A program made the position numbers and the translations under genes. Shown here piece after piece: positions 55,069-64,000 of a stretch of 64,000 bases of DNA. The stretch's first letter is position 1; each line of letters opens with the position of its first letter. The notes under the pieces are model-generated. The model ran no database searches. It was not told the origin of the DNA and was given only the letters and a program-made list of their open reading frames with translations. The stretch is from positions 1 to 64,000 of the forward strand of contig CACKMG010000002.1 of assembly GCA_902601235.1 (NCBI GenBank), written 5' to 3'. This DNA is from an uncultured Pelagibacteraceae bacterium. GTDB taxonomy: Bacteria; Pseudomonadota; Alphaproteobacteria; Pelagibacterales; Pelagibacteraceae.

Positions 55069-56080
55069 TATAATATTAATTTTTATATCTAATTCTAATT
55101 CAGAAGAAAATAATATCAAATACTATTCAAATGATAATGGAATTTTATCATTAATGTATCATCGATTTAATGAAAATAAATATCCATCAACAAATATTAA
55201 AATGGATATCTTTATAGAACATTTAAAAATTATAAAGGAGAATGGATATAATTTTTATGATCCAAGACTATTTGTTAATGAATTTGATGAACCAAAAAAT
55301 GAAAAAAAAATTTTAATCACTATTGATGATGGATTTAAATCTTTTTATACTGAGGCTTGGCCATATTTAAAATCGAATAAAATTCCATTTATCCTTTTTG
55401 TATCAACAGAACCAGTTGGTAGAATTGGATATATGAATTGGGATCAAATTAAAGAAATTGAACAATCTGAATTTGGATATATTGGCCATCATTCACATAC
55501 TCACGAGTATCTCATTGACATGAATGAAGAAGATTTTATTAATGATATAGAAACTGCAACTCAAATTTTTAAAGATAACTTGGGATATGTTCCATCAATA
55601 TTTTCGTATCCTTTTGGTGAGTATTCGCTATTTATGAAAAAATATATTTCTGAAAATTTTAAAATTGGTTTCGGTCAACATTCAGGGGTTATTGATATAA
55701 ACAAAGATAAGTTTGAATTGCCAAGATTTCCAATTAATGAAAAATATGGAGATTTAAAACGATTTAAATCTTTAATTAATTATAATCCTTTAGAGTATAA
55801 AAATTTAAAACCTGAGGAAAAAAAAATAAATGATTATGAAAATCCTCCTAAGTTGAAAATTGAATTTTTTAATGAACAAAAAAATATTGAAAATATTACC
55901 TGCTACTCAAATGATGGGGGAAATTGGAAAAAATCAAATTTAAATTTCCAAAACAAAACTCTAACGATCAATTTTGAGGAGAAATTTTTACCTAGAAGGG
56001 GTAGAATTAATTGTTCATTAAATGATAATGGAAAATGGCGATGGTTTGGGACTCAATTTACTATTATCAAAAAAAATTAA
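55016..56080 (+). CDS. Exported polysaccharide deacetylase-family protein
   Basis: The 354-residue protein (ATG at 55016; the track uses a TTG nine bases earlier) has a signal peptide or anchor (KISFVIIILIFISNSNS) and a NodB fold: LITIDDGFKSF with the metal and base aspartates, HHSHTHEYL with the metal histidines, and SYPFGEYS. A C-terminal beta-rich region (about 270-354) resembles none I know. It would remove acyl groups from an envelope or imported sugar polymer; the substrate is unknown. Its start lies within antisense tsaB. Confidence 0.85.
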   Translation: MIIKNIFSLAASKISFVIIILIFISNSNSEENNIKYYSNDNGILSLMYHRFNENKYPSTNIKMDIFIEHLKIIKENGYNFYDPRLFVNEFDEPKNEKKILITIDDGFKSFYTEAWPYLKSNKIPFILFVSTEPVGRIGYMNWDQIKEIEQSEFGYIGHHSHTHEYLIDMNEEDFINDIETATQIFKDNLGYVPSIFSYPFGEYSLFMKKYISENFKIGFGQHSGVIDINKDKFELPRFPINEKYGDLKRFKSLINYNPLEYKNLKPEEKKINDYENPPKLKIEFFNEQKNIENITCYSNDGGNWKKSNLNFQNKTLTINFEEKFLPRRGRINCSLNDNGKWRWFGTQFTIIKKN

Positions 56081-57150
56081 ATCAAACTTTCTAATTCTAT
56101 ACTTGAAGGTAGCAATTTTGCATCGTCAAAATCTTTTAAATTATTCTGTTTAATAATTTGTTGTAAAACCTCTACATATTTTTCACCAGTCTCTGCGTAG
56201 GTATTTAAAAATTTTGATAATATAAGACTATCTAAAGATTTTCCTGCATCCCTAAACTGTGCTCTAGCTTGTCTAAAACCTTTATAAGAAGAATGAGTAT
56301 TCAAATTTCTTTGATAAGCTCTTACCGAAGCTTGTAATACGTTAAACCTCATTACTTTGTGACCTGTGTTCTTATCAGAGTCTTTTGGTTTTAAACCTTC
56401 TCCTGACCATGTCCATTGTCCGAATAATGCATTTCCTTCAAGAGCAAATCTAGATGTTCCCCATCCTGTTTCTTTTGCGGCTTGAGCAATAGCTAATGAA
56501 ACCGGTATTTCATCCATTCTTATTTTTAAAATTGATAAATCTTTAGACAAAACACCATATTGTTTATATTTCTTATCAAGCCATTTTTTTTCTATTTTCG
56601 TATTATTACTTTTATTGATTATGCTAAAAAGTCTTTTTCTATCCAATCTTATATTATTATTTTCCTGTAAAACTAAAGGTAAAACTATTTGGATAAAAAA
56701 TTCCTTTCTTTTTTTTGTATTTTCAATTTTTTTAATTTCATTTGGTAATAAAGTTAATGCCACAGGTTTTACTAATTTTTTTTCTCTTACATCACTTAAG
56801 GTATAATTTGTATCCTCAAATAATTGTTTTATAGTAGATGCATTAAGTCTAACTGTATCTGTATCCAAATCATTCAAACTAAAAATGTCAACTAAAAGGT
56901 CTTTTTCATCTAAAATTTGATTATCATCGTTAATATTATTTTCTTTATTTAATGTATAGGCAAGAACGGCTTTTGAATTATTTTGAAATTCGTTATTGCT
57001 TTTATCAACTGAATTAATGATTGCTGGTGAAATATAAAATAATGTTACTATTACAATTGAACTTACAAAAACTCTTGGTAGTGAACCTATTCCTTTTTTA
57101 TCAAAAAATTTAAATAATCTTAAATTAGAAAAAAAAAGTTTTTTTTTCAT
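56077..57150 (-). CDS. Bax-like glucosaminidase-domain protein
   Basis: The 357-residue protein has one N-terminal transmembrane helix (VFVSSIVIVTLFYISPAII) and a periplasmic region ending in a glucosaminidase domain: LAIAQAAKETGWGTSRFA with the catalytic Glu, then LEGNALFGQWTW. The family (E. coli Bax, FlgJ-like) cleaves peptidoglycan glycan strands. It is convergent with the deacetylase gene and overlaps it by four bases. It is three bases from the NfuA-like gene on its own strand. Confidence 0.88.
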   Translation of the reverse strand: MKKKLFFSNLRLFKFFDKKGIGSLPRVFVSSIVIVTLFYISPAIINSVDKSNNEFQNNSKAVLAYTLNKENNINDDNQILDEKDLLVDIFSLNDLDTDTVRLNASTIKQLFEDTNYTLSDVREKKLVKPVALTLLPNEIKKIENTKKRKEFFIQIVLPLVLQENNNIRLDRKRLFSIINKSNNTKIEKKWLDKKYKQYGVLSKDLSILKIRMDEIPVSLAIAQAAKETGWGTSRFALEGNALFGQWTWSGEGLKPKDSDKNTGHKVMRFNVLQASVRAYQRNLNTHSSYKGFRQARAQFRDAGKSLDSLILSKFLNTYAETGEKYVEVLQQIIKQNNLKDFDDAKLLPSSIELESLI

Positions 57151-57153
57151 AAA

Positions 57154-57693
57154 CTAAATTGCTTCTACTTTTTGCACTTCAGGTATGTAGTGACATAAAA
57201 GATTCTGCACTCCTTGTTTTAGGGTCATTGTTGAACTTGGGCAACCTGAGCAACTGCCTTGAAGTTGAACTCTAACAATTCCATTCTTAAATTCCTTAAA
57301 TTTGATATCTCCACCATCTTTAGCTACAGCAGGCCTTATTTTATCATCTAGAATCTTAATAATTTTGTTCTCTATCTCTGAATAATCTTTATTTTCCTCC
57401 TTTAAACTTTTATTAATAACATAATCATTACCATTAGAATAAAAATCATTAATTAGAGAAATAACAATATGCTTAATCTCTTCCCATGAAATATGATCAT
57501 ATTTGTTTACTGATATAAAATCTTTTCCCAAAAAGATTCCTTCAACACCATTTACTGATAATAAATTTCTTATTAAATCATTTTTTGTTTCATCTTTAGA
57601 ATTAATTTCAATAGATCCTATATTTGAAACAGTTTTTCCAGGCAAAAACTTTAATGAATTAGGATTTGGTGTAATTTCTGTTTGAATGAACAT
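57154..57693 (-). CDS. NfuA/NifU-like iron-sulfur scaffold protein
   Basis: The 179-residue protein has the alphaproteobacterial/mitochondrial Nfu1 layout: an N-terminal Nfu_N domain (MFIQTEITPNPNSLKFLPG) and a C-terminal NifU domain with the cluster motif SCSGCPSSTMTLKQG. It delivers 4Fe-4S clusters to targets such as lipoyl synthase. It lies between trpS and the glucosaminidase gene, in the same direction. Confidence 0.93.
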   Translation of the reverse strand: MFIQTEITPNPNSLKFLPGKTVSNIGSIEINSKDETKNDLIRNLLSVNGVEGIFLGKDFISVNKYDHISWEEIKHIVISLINDFYSNGNDYVINKSLKEENKDYSEIENKIIKILDDKIRPAVAKDGGDIKFKEFKNGIVRVQLQGSCSGCPSSTMTLKQGVQNLLCHYIPEVQKVEAI

Positions 57694-57745
57694 GATTTAT
57701 ATATAGTTTAAAAAAAAAAAATTTAAACTTGTAAAAAAGATTTTT

Positions 57746-58747
57746 TTAAAAACCTATTATTTCATGAATTTTCTTAACCTTTTGAGATGCTATTTCTTGG
57801 GCTTTTTTGACTCCTTCAGAAAGAATTTGATCTAAATAATCGCTATCATCTAATAATTTTCTAATTTCAAGTGAAATTGGATCAATTTTATCAACCATCA
57901 ATTGTGATAAACTATTTTTAAAATCAGAGAAATTTTTTCCTGAAAAATTTTTAATTGTTTCTTCTAGTGAAGAATTATTTAAACTTGAATAAATTCCGAT
58001 TAAATTTAATGCTTCTGGTCTTTTATTTAGTTCTTCAACATTAGATGGTAGTGGGAGAGAGTCTGTTTTGGCTTTTTTGATTTTATTAATTATTTGATCT
58101 TTTGTATCTGTTAAATTAATTCTACTTAAATCAGACTCATCTGACTTACTCATTTTTTTTAAACCATCTTTAAGACTCATTATTCTTGAAAATTCTTTTT
58201 GAATTAAAGGTTCTGGAATAACAAAAAAATCCTCTACTTCAAAATCATTATTAAATTTTTGAGCAATATCTCTACAAAGTTCTAGATGTTGTTTTTGATC
58301 ATCACCTACAGGCACATGAGTTGCATCATAAAGTAATATATCAGCTGCCATCAATATAGGATAAGAATAAAGTCCAACGCTTGCTTTTTCTTTATCTTTT
58401 CCAGCCTTTTCCTTAAATTGCGTCATTCTATTTAGCCAACCCATTCTTGCAACACAACTTAATATCCAAGCTATTTCAGAATGGGCAGTAACTTTAGATT
58501 GATTGAAGATTATACTTTTTGATGGATCAATACCACTTGCAATAAATGTAGCTACAGTTTCTCTAATATTATTTCTTAATTCTTTTGGATCTTGCTTTAC
58601 AGTTATGGCATGTAAATCTACTACACAAAAAACACATTTATTTTGATTATCATTATTTAACTCCACAAAGTTTTTTATTGCTCCTAAATAATTACCTAAA
58701 TGCAAATTACCAGTAGGCTGAACTCCAGAAAAAATTTTTTTTACCAT
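57746..58747 (-). CDS. trpS: Tryptophanyl-tRNA synthetase
   Basis: The 333-residue class I synthetase charges tRNA-Trp. The HIGH motif is in [14 protein letters not shown] and the KMSKS motif in [26 protein letters not shown] is the tryptophan-site segment. The length is normal. It lies three bases after murJ. Confidence 0.96.
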   Translation of the reverse strand: MVKKIFSGVQPTGNLHLGNYLGAIKNFVELNNDNQNKCVFCVVDLHAITVKQDPKELRNNIRETVATFIASGIDPSKSIIFNQSKVTAHSEIAWILSCVARMGWLNRMTQFKEKAGKDKEKASVGLYSYPILMAADILLYDATHVPVGDDQKQHLELCRDIAQKFNNDFEVEDFFVIPEPLIQKEFSRIMSLKDGLKKMSKSDESDLSRINLTDTKDQIINKIKKAKTDSLPLPSNVEELNKRPEALNLIGIYSSLNNSSLEETIKNFSGKNFSDFKNSLSQLMVDKIDPISLEIRKLLDDSDYLDQILSEGVKKAQEIASQKVKKIHEIIGF

Positions 58748-58750
58748 AAT

Positions 58751-60280
58751 CTAATACTTTAATTTAAGATCTTTATAATTGAAAGCTTTGATAAAGATAG
58801 ATACTAACAAATAGAGAATTAATACTAATAATACAAACAATGTTAGATAAAACAATTTAAAATTATAATCATAAGCTAATAAATTTTCGAAACTCGAAAT
58901 TAAATATTTGAAAAATAAACATGTAATTACTGATACAAAACTTATCTTAGAAAACTTAATAATAAAATATTTACTGAAACTAAATAGATTTCTTTTTTTA
59001 AGGTAAATAAATAGAACTACTGAATTAAACCATGAAGATATAGATGTTGCAATAGGTATTATTATAAATCCAACAGTTTTAAAATAATAAAAACTTATAA
59101 ATACGTTTAATAAAACTGATATGAAAGAAATATAAAATGGCGTTTTCGTATCATGGTTTGCAAAGAAAAAACTAGAAAAAACTTTTATAAAAGCAAATGC
59201 GGGTAAACCAAAACTAAAATAATAAAGCGCTAATGCTGAATTTTTAACTGCAAACTCATTAAATGAACCATATCCAAATAATGCAGAAATAATTTCTTCA
59301 GATCCAACCAACAAAGCTAAAGTAGCCGGGAAGCTCAAAAATATACTTAATTCCAAAGCTTTATTTTGAACTAATAAAATCTTATCTTTTTTTTTTAATT
59401 GAACATATTTTGAAAGTTGCGGTAAAATTACTACACCTATTGCTATACCAGCTATAGCTAAATTAATTTGATAAATCCTATCTGCGTAATAAAGATAGGA
59501 AACTGCACTTGCTTGAAAAGATGCAATAATTGTTCCTACAAGAATATTTATTTGTGTTACACCAGAAGAAAAAATACTAGGCAAGAGTTTTTTAAAAAAA
59601 ATTTTAACTTGTTTTGTAATTCTAAATCTAAAATCAAACTTTACTGAGTAAAAATTAACAACAAATTTATATAAGAAAATAATTTGTAAAAAACCTGCAA
59701 TAGAAACTCCATAAGAAAGATAATAAACCAACTGATCATTGAGTACTTTTCCAAATGACAAGATACCTATCAAAATAAGATTTAAAATAATCGGTGCTGC
59801 AGATGCAGCGGCAAATTTATTGTGAGAATTTAAAATTGCCGCAAAAAAAGAAGCTAAACAAACAAACATTAGGAAAGGAAATGTTATTCTTGTTAAAGTG
59901 ATAGCTAATTCAATTTTCTTACCATCACCGACAAACCCTGGAGCGATTAAGCTTATGAAAATTGGCATAAAAAGTTCAATGATCAAAACTAAAAATAACA
60001 AACTTATAAATAATAAATTAAAAATTTGACCTGCAAATTTGTGTGCTTTTGATTTACCTTTTGTAAATTCTGATGTGTAACTTGGAACAAAAGCTGCATT
60101 AAATGTTCCTTCTGCAAATAAACGTCTAAAGGTATTTGGTATTCTAAAGGCTACAAAAAAAACATCTGCGAGAAGACTAGTGCCAAGAAATATGGCAATT
60201 AAAATATCTCTTAAATAACCAAGTAATCTACTGATTATAGTATAAAATCCAAAAGTCCCTGTTGACTTAATTAAATTCAT
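58751..60280 (-). CDS. murJ: Lipid II flippase MurJ
   Basis: The 509-residue MOP-superfamily protein has about 14 hydrophobic segments. The start with GFYTIISRLLGYLRDILIA and RRLFAEGTFNAAFVPSY is the MviN/MurJ signature. It flips lipid II to the periplasm for peptidoglycan synthesis, complementing uppP in this window. It is divergent from the malic enzyme with a 50-bp gap. Confidence 0.95.
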   Translation of the reverse strand: MNLIKSTGTFGFYTIISRLLGYLRDILIAIFLGTSLLADVFFVAFRIPNTFRRLFAEGTFNAAFVPSYTSEFTKGKSKAHKFAGQIFNLLFISLLFLVLIIELFMPIFISLIAPGFVGDGKKIELAITLTRITFPFLMFVCLASFFAAILNSHNKFAAASAAPIILNLILIGILSFGKVLNDQLVYYLSYGVSIAGFLQIIFLYKFVVNFYSVKFDFRFRITKQVKIFFKKLLPSIFSSGVTQINILVGTIIASFQASAVSYLYYADRIYQINLAIAGIAIGVVILPQLSKYVQLKKKDKILLVQNKALELSIFLSFPATLALLVGSEEIISALFGYGSFNEFAVKNSALALYYFSFGLPAFAFIKVFSSFFFANHDTKTPFYISFISVLLNVFISFYYFKTVGFIIIPIATSISSWFNSVVLFIYLKKRNLFSFSKYFIIKFSKISFVSVITCLFFKYLISSFENLLAYDYNFKLFYLTLFVLLVLILYLLVSIFIKAFNYKDLKLKY

Positions 60281-60330
60281 AAATCATATTAGTCTTAATT
60301 TTACCCCATTTGTACATCTAATTAGCATAA

Positions 60331-62613
60331 ATGAAAAAAACAAAAATAGATCATTATACTGATAAAGAAGCTTTGGAATTTCATAGCCATAAAAAACCTG
60401 GCAAGATTGAGATAAGAGCCTCAAAAAGTATGATTACTAAAAGAGATCTAGCTTTGGCATATTCGCCTGGTGTTGCAGTTCCTGTCAAAAAAATTAGTGA
60501 AGACTCGAACGCTGCATACGACTACACAAGTAAAGGAAACCTTGTAGCTGTAATTAGTAACGGCTCCGCTATTCTTGGCTTAGGCAACCTTGGTGCACTT
60601 GCTTCAAAACCTGTCATGGAAGGAAAAGCTGTGTTATTTAAAAGATTTGCCGATATTGACTCTATAGATCTTGAAATTGACTCAAATGATACAAATGAAA
60701 TTATTACTTCTATAAAAAATTTTGCACCAAGTTTTGGTGGTATTAATTTAGAAGATATTGCAGCACCTGATTGTTTTATAATTGAGGAAAAACTAAAAGA
60801 AATTTTAGATATACCTGTATTTCATGACGATCAACACGGAACAGCAATTATTACAACAGCAGCTTTAATCAATGCTTTAGATATCAATGGAAAATCAATT
60901 GAAAAAGTAAAAATAGTAGTTAACGGCGCAGGTGCATCAGCAATGGCCTGTGCTAATTTATTTAAAAAAAGTGGTGTTCCTCAAAAAAATATTAAAATGG
61001 TGGATAGAACAGGAGTAATTTTTAGAGGTAGGGATAATTTAAACCAATGGAAATCTGCTCATGCAATAGAAACTAAAGATAGAACTTTAAATGATGCCAT
61101 TAAAGATGCAGATGTTTTTTTAGGTTTGTCTGCAAAAGGCGCTTTGACGAAAGAAATGGTAAAAAAAATGTCAAAAAATCCGATAATTTTTGCATGTGCT
61201 AACCCAGATCCAGAAATTAAACCTGAGGAAATTGAGGAAGTAAGAGATGATGCAATTATTGCTACTGGAAGATCAGATTACCCAAATCAAGTAAATAATC
61301 TGATTGGTTTTCCATATATTTTTAGAGGAGCTTTGGATGTAAGATCTAAAACAATAAATGAAGAAATGAAAATTGCTGCAGCGCATGCAATAGCAAAACT
61401 CGCGAGAGAGGATGTACCTGATGAGGTAGTGGCTGCAATGGGTGGTGAAAGACCCCATTATGGAAAAAACTATATAATTCCATCTACTTTTGACCCAAGA
61501 TTAATAAGTATAATTCCATCAGCTGTTGCAAAAGCTGCTATAGACACTGGAGTAGCTAGAAAAAAAATTGAAAATTTTGAAATTTATCAAGATCAACTTA
61601 AACAAAGATTAGATCCAACAGTTACAATAATGCAGGGTATAAATACTTACATAAAAAAGAAACCAAAAAAAATTGTTTTCGCAGACGGAGAGGATGAAAA
61701 CACTCTTAAGGCTGCGATAGCTTTTAAAAATTCAAAACTTGGTACTCCAATTCTTATTGGTAAAGAGGAAAAAATAAAGGAACAAATTAAAAAAATTGGT
61801 TACAGTGATAATTTTGACATCGAAATTACCAACTCAAAAGATACTCCAAAAAGAGAAAAATATGTCAAATATTTATTTGAAAAACTGCAAAGAGAACAAG
61901 GTTTATTAGAGTGGGATTGTGATCGTATGGTAAGAAATGATAGAGTTATTTGGGCATCATGTATGGTTGCATGCGGTGATGCAGATGGTGCTGTAACAGG
62001 CAATACAAGAAGATTTGGGGCTTCATTAGATAAAATTAAACAAGTGGTAGATGCTAGACAAGGAGAAATAATGTTTGGACTTAACTTAGTCGTTCATAAA
62101 GGTAAAACAATTTTTGTTGGCGATACAAGTGTACATGAATATCCTAGTTCTGAACAAATGGCTGATATGGCAATCTCAGCTGCGCGTGTAGTAAGATTAT
62201 TTGGTTTTGATCCTAAAGTTGCTTTCGTTTCACACTCAACATTTGGTCAACCCAGTACAAGTAGAACGAAACATATAAAAAATGCTGTAGAAATTTTAAA
62301 AGATAGAAATGTAAATTTTGAATTTGATGGAGATATGCAGCCAGATGTTGCTTTAAATGAAGAATATAAAGAACTTTATCCTTTTTCAAAAATTGTAGGT
62401 AATGCAAATATTTTAATTATGCCCGGTCAACACAGTGCAGCTATTTCTTATAAGATGATGAAAACTTTTGGAGACGCTAAAGTGATTGGACCTTTACTAA
62501 TTGGATTAGGATTACCAATAGAAATAGCTCCGTTAAGAAGCTCCACATCTGAAATTATAAATTTAGCTTCTATAGCTGCTTATTCTGCTGACGTGATAAA
62601 TTATAAAAAATAA
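60331..62613 (+). CDS. maeB: NADP-dependent malic enzyme with phosphotransacetylase-like C-terminus
   Basis: The 760-residue MaeB-type enzyme decarboxylates malate to pyruvate. The N-terminal malic domain shows AYSPGVAVPV and FHDDQHGTAI with metal ligands; the NAD(P) motif is VVNGAGASAMACANL. From about residue 440 the PTA-like domain begins (PKKIVFADGEDENTLKAA); in this family it is regulatory, without known transacetylase activity. It supplies pyruvate for the aceEF complex. Confidence 0.95.
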   Translation: MKKTKIDHYTDKEALEFHSHKKPGKIEIRASKSMITKRDLALAYSPGVAVPVKKISEDSNAAYDYTSKGNLVAVISNGSAILGLGNLGALASKPVMEGKAVLFKRFADIDSIDLEIDSNDTNEIITSIKNFAPSFGGINLEDIAAPDCFIIEEKLKEILDIPVFHDDQHGTAIITTAALINALDINGKSIEKVKIVVNGAGASAMACANLFKKSGVPQKNIKMVDRTGVIFRGRDNLNQWKSAHAIETKDRTLNDAIKDADVFLGLSAKGALTKEMVKKMSKNPIIFACANPDPEIKPEEIEEVRDDAIIATGRSDYPNQVNNLIGFPYIFRGALDVRSKTINEEMKIAAAHAIAKLAREDVPDEVVAAMGGERPHYGKNYIIPSTFDPRLISIIPSAVAKAAIDTGVARKKIENFEIYQDQLKQRLDPTVTIMQGINTYIKKKPKKIVFADGEDENTLKAAIAFKNSKLGTPILIGKEEKIKEQIKKIGYSDNFDIEITNSKDTPKREKYVKYLFEKLQREQGLLEWDCDRMVRNDRVIWASCMVACGDADGAVTGNTRRFGASLDKIKQVVDARQGEIMFGLNLVVHKGKTIFVGDTSVHEYPSSEQMADMAISAARVVRLFGFDPKVAFVSHSTFGQPSTSRTKHIKNAVEILKDRNVNFEFDGDMQPDVALNEEYKELYPFSKIVGNANILIMPGQHSAAISYKMMKTFGDAKVIGPLLIGLGLPIEIAPLRSSTSEIINLASIAAYSADVINYKK

Positions 62614-62614
62614 A

Positions 62615-63208
62615 TTAATTTTTTTGTATCCTTAAATTTTCTACAAGTAGTATACTCGCTATAACATCTCTAACATCCAAAATTTCTCTTGCTTCATTTA
62701 TTACTAATTCTTTTTCATCAGCATTCATTGCAATTCCGTATATGTAAATTTTCTTTTGATATGTATCTATTTGATAATTTGTTGCTTTAATTGATTTACT
62801 CAACACTAATGCTGTTCTTAATTGTGAGGTTATTAAAAGATCTTTAGCAGACTCTTGTAGATTGAACTTATCTTTAATCTTTATATCATTTCTAACAGAT
62901 CGCACACCTTCGGTTTCCCAAGCTAATTTTGTTAATTTTAATTTTTCTTCTGGGTCATCAACTTTTCCTGTCAAAAATATCCTTCCATCTAAAACTTTTG
63001 ATTTAACAGATAAAAAATAACTTTTATCTAATAGAATTATTCTAGCAGATAAATTTTTTTGCATAATCGAGTCATCAATTTGAGTACCGACCGATCTTGG
63101 ATCAAAAGCCACACTGACACCAGTTCCGAAAAGACCTTTTGATGAAACACCTACACAATTGGACAAAGTCAAAATTAGAAATAAAGATAAAAGCAATCTA
63201 CTTTTCAT
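62615..63208 (-). CDS. BON-domain outer-membrane lipoprotein (DolP/YraP-like)
   Basis: I prefer the ATG at 63208 (197 residues) over the track GTG at 63223. A signal peptide with lipobox LTLSNC is followed by two BON domains (VKSKVLDGRIFLTGKVDD and YQKKIYIYGIAMNADEKE). DolP-like proteins bind anionic lipids and protect outer-membrane integrity. Its position directly after rsmI matches the rsmI-dolP neighbourhood of other proteobacteria. It overlaps rsmI by 11 bases. Confidence 0.88.
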   Translation of the reverse strand: MKSRLLLSLFLILTLSNCVGVSSKGLFGTGVSVAFDPRSVGTQIDDSIMQKNLSARIILLDKSYFLSVKSKVLDGRIFLTGKVDDPEEKLKLTKLAWETEGVRSVRNDIKIKDKFNLQESAKDLLITSQLRTALVLSKSIKATNYQIDTYQKKIYIYGIAMNADEKELVINEAREILDVRDVIASILLVENLRIQKN

Positions 63209-64000
63209 TTTTTTTTTTAACACAATAACTATATATCTCTTTTTTTGAAATTTTACTGTTTCTCTGAACTATATTTATAATATCTTTAATACTAATTTTA
63301 TTTATCATTTGATTTATTATCTTTTTATCTGATTCATCTAAAGTTTGTGAAGTATTTTTATCTATTATTTTTTGAGAAATTACTATTGTAAATTCACCTT
63401 TCAATTCAAATTGAAGAGTTTCAATCTTTTCGACATCTGTTCTTATAAATTCTTCAAAGTGCTTGGTCATTTCTCTACAAATCAAAATTTTTCTTCCAGT
63501 AAAATTTTTTTTTATTATTGGTAGTATTTTCATAATCTTATTTGGAGAAACAAAAAAAACTATTGAGGAGTTTAAGTTTGATAATTGAATAAAATCTTCA
63601 TCAATTTTATTTTTTTTATTTGGAATAAAACCGTAGAAAAAAAATTTTTCCGAAAATCCACTAATAGATACAGCTAATGTAACTGACGAAGCACCAGGTA
63701 AAGGAATTACCTCTATATTATTCTCAATACACTCATTGATTATTACTGATCCAGGATCAGAAATTCCTGGTGTGCCAGCATCTGAAACTAGTGAGATGAT
63801 TAACCCATTTTTTAGCAATTCAATTACTTTTGATAGATTCTTTTTTTCATTAAATTTATGGTTAGATATTAATTTTGATTTAATTTGATATTTATTCAAT
63901 AAAATTTTAGACACTCTGGTGTCTTCACATAAGATATAATCAGATTTTTTAAGAATATCTATCGCTCTTAAAGTAATGTCACCTAAATTTCCTACAGGAG
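63198..64000 (-). CDS. rsmI: 16S rRNA 2'-O-ribose methyltransferase RsmI, 5' end cut by window
   Basis: The track gives 238 residues from a GTG at 63914, but the frame stays open to the window edge and the added codons read PVGNLGDITLRAIDIL and CEDTRV, the conserved RsmI start. The true start codon is just outside. The protein also shows SDAGTPGISDPG and PLPGASSVTLAVS, the SAM-binding loops of the tetrapyrrole-methylase fold. It methylates C1402 of 16S rRNA. BON lipoprotein gene overlaps the stop. Confidence 0.95.
   Translation of the reverse strand, partial: PVGNLGDITLRAIDILKKSDYILCEDTRVSKILLNKYQIKSKLISNHKFNEKKNLSKVIELLKNGLIISLVSDAGTPGISDPGSVIINECIENNIEVIPLPGASSVTLAVSISGFSEKFFFYGFIPNKKNKIDEDFIQLSNLNSSIVFFVSPNKIMKILPIIKKNFTGRKILICREMTKHFEEFIRTDVEKIETLQFELKGEFTIVISQKIIDKNTSQTLDESDKKIINQMINKISIKDIINIVQRNSKISKKEIYSYCVKKKNEK

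Noticed and set aside
57705-57729. AGTTTAAA/TTTAAACT inverted repeat around a poly-A loop between trpS and the NfuA-like gene
   Set aside because: All A/T pairs with a homopolymer loop are expected by chance at this composition; weak as a terminator.
1-64000. CRISPR arrays, insertion sequences, prophage, rRNA genes, toxin-antitoxin pairs
   Set aside because: Read through both strands by eye; no spaced direct repeats, transposase or integrase motifs or rRNA segments were seen.

Overview
The window looks like a piece of a SAR11-type (Pelagibacterales, Candidatus Pelagibacter-like) alphaproteobacterial chromosome. The DNA is very A+T-rich. Genes are packed with overlaps of a few bases or gaps of tens of bases. 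Gene order is alphaproteobacterial in several blocks (argH-lptM-lysA; mutM-rpsT-dnaA-dnaN; fur-miaB-phoH-ybeY-lnt-metK-nusA-infB-rbfA-rpsO-pnp; irr-fabA-fabB-fabI; fdxA-carD). I see no insertion sequences, prophage, CRISPR array, rRNA or obvious transferred island. The taxonomic call is inference from composition and synteny, with no database search.

Layout. 1-5.7 kb: glutamate synthase (gltB, cut by the window start, and gltD). 5.9-13.2 kb: undecaprenyl-PP phosphatase, a DMT transporter, pyruvate dehydrogenase E2 and an E1 carrying an extra N-terminal lipoyl domain, and a thiolase. 13.3-18.2 kb: tRNA-Arg, a tiny membrane ORF, a thioesterase, a Suv3-like helicase, a TerB-like protein, a 7Fe ferredoxin and a CarD regulator with a lysine-rich N-terminus. 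18.1-18.35 kb: a 25-codon gene made only of Met, Ala, Lys and Arg, with its own promoter, 5' inverted repeat, Shine-Dalgarno and terminator. 18.4-27.4 kb: acyl-CoA ligase, tRNA-Leu, DedA, DsbB, Coq7, HNH protein, esterase, HIG1 protein, TlpA-like thioredoxin, argH, lptM, lysA, plsC. 27.4-36.5 kb: dnaN, dnaA, rpsT, mutM, then ubiE, ubiB, coaBC, dut, a ThiF/MoeB protein and an SH3 protein. 36.5-39.4 kb: an iron/peroxide cluster (DUF3501, a GlpC-like Fe-S protein, rubrerythrin, irr). 39.5-42.1 kb: fabA-fabB-fabI. 42.1-55.1 kb: a long minus-strand information-processing block from tsaB to pnp, missing several usual members. 55-64 kb: polysaccharide deacetylase, Bax-like glucosaminidase, NfuA-like protein, trpS, murJ, malic enzyme, BON lipoprotein, and rsmI cut by the window end.

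The genes are mostly housekeeping: ammonia assimilation, pyruvate to acetyl-CoA, fatty-acid and ubiquinone synthesis, replication start, translation, tRNA modification and envelope synthesis. The least ordinary items are the Lys/Arg/Ala mini-gene at 18.2 kb beside the lysine-rich CarD; the lipoyl-AceE fusion; two matching Irr-type palindromes at rubrerythrin and irr; a hairpin between rubrerythrin and the GlpC-like gene; a terminator-like hairpin in the nusA leader; and a half-length TsaB whose 5' end overlaps a divergent deacetylase gene.
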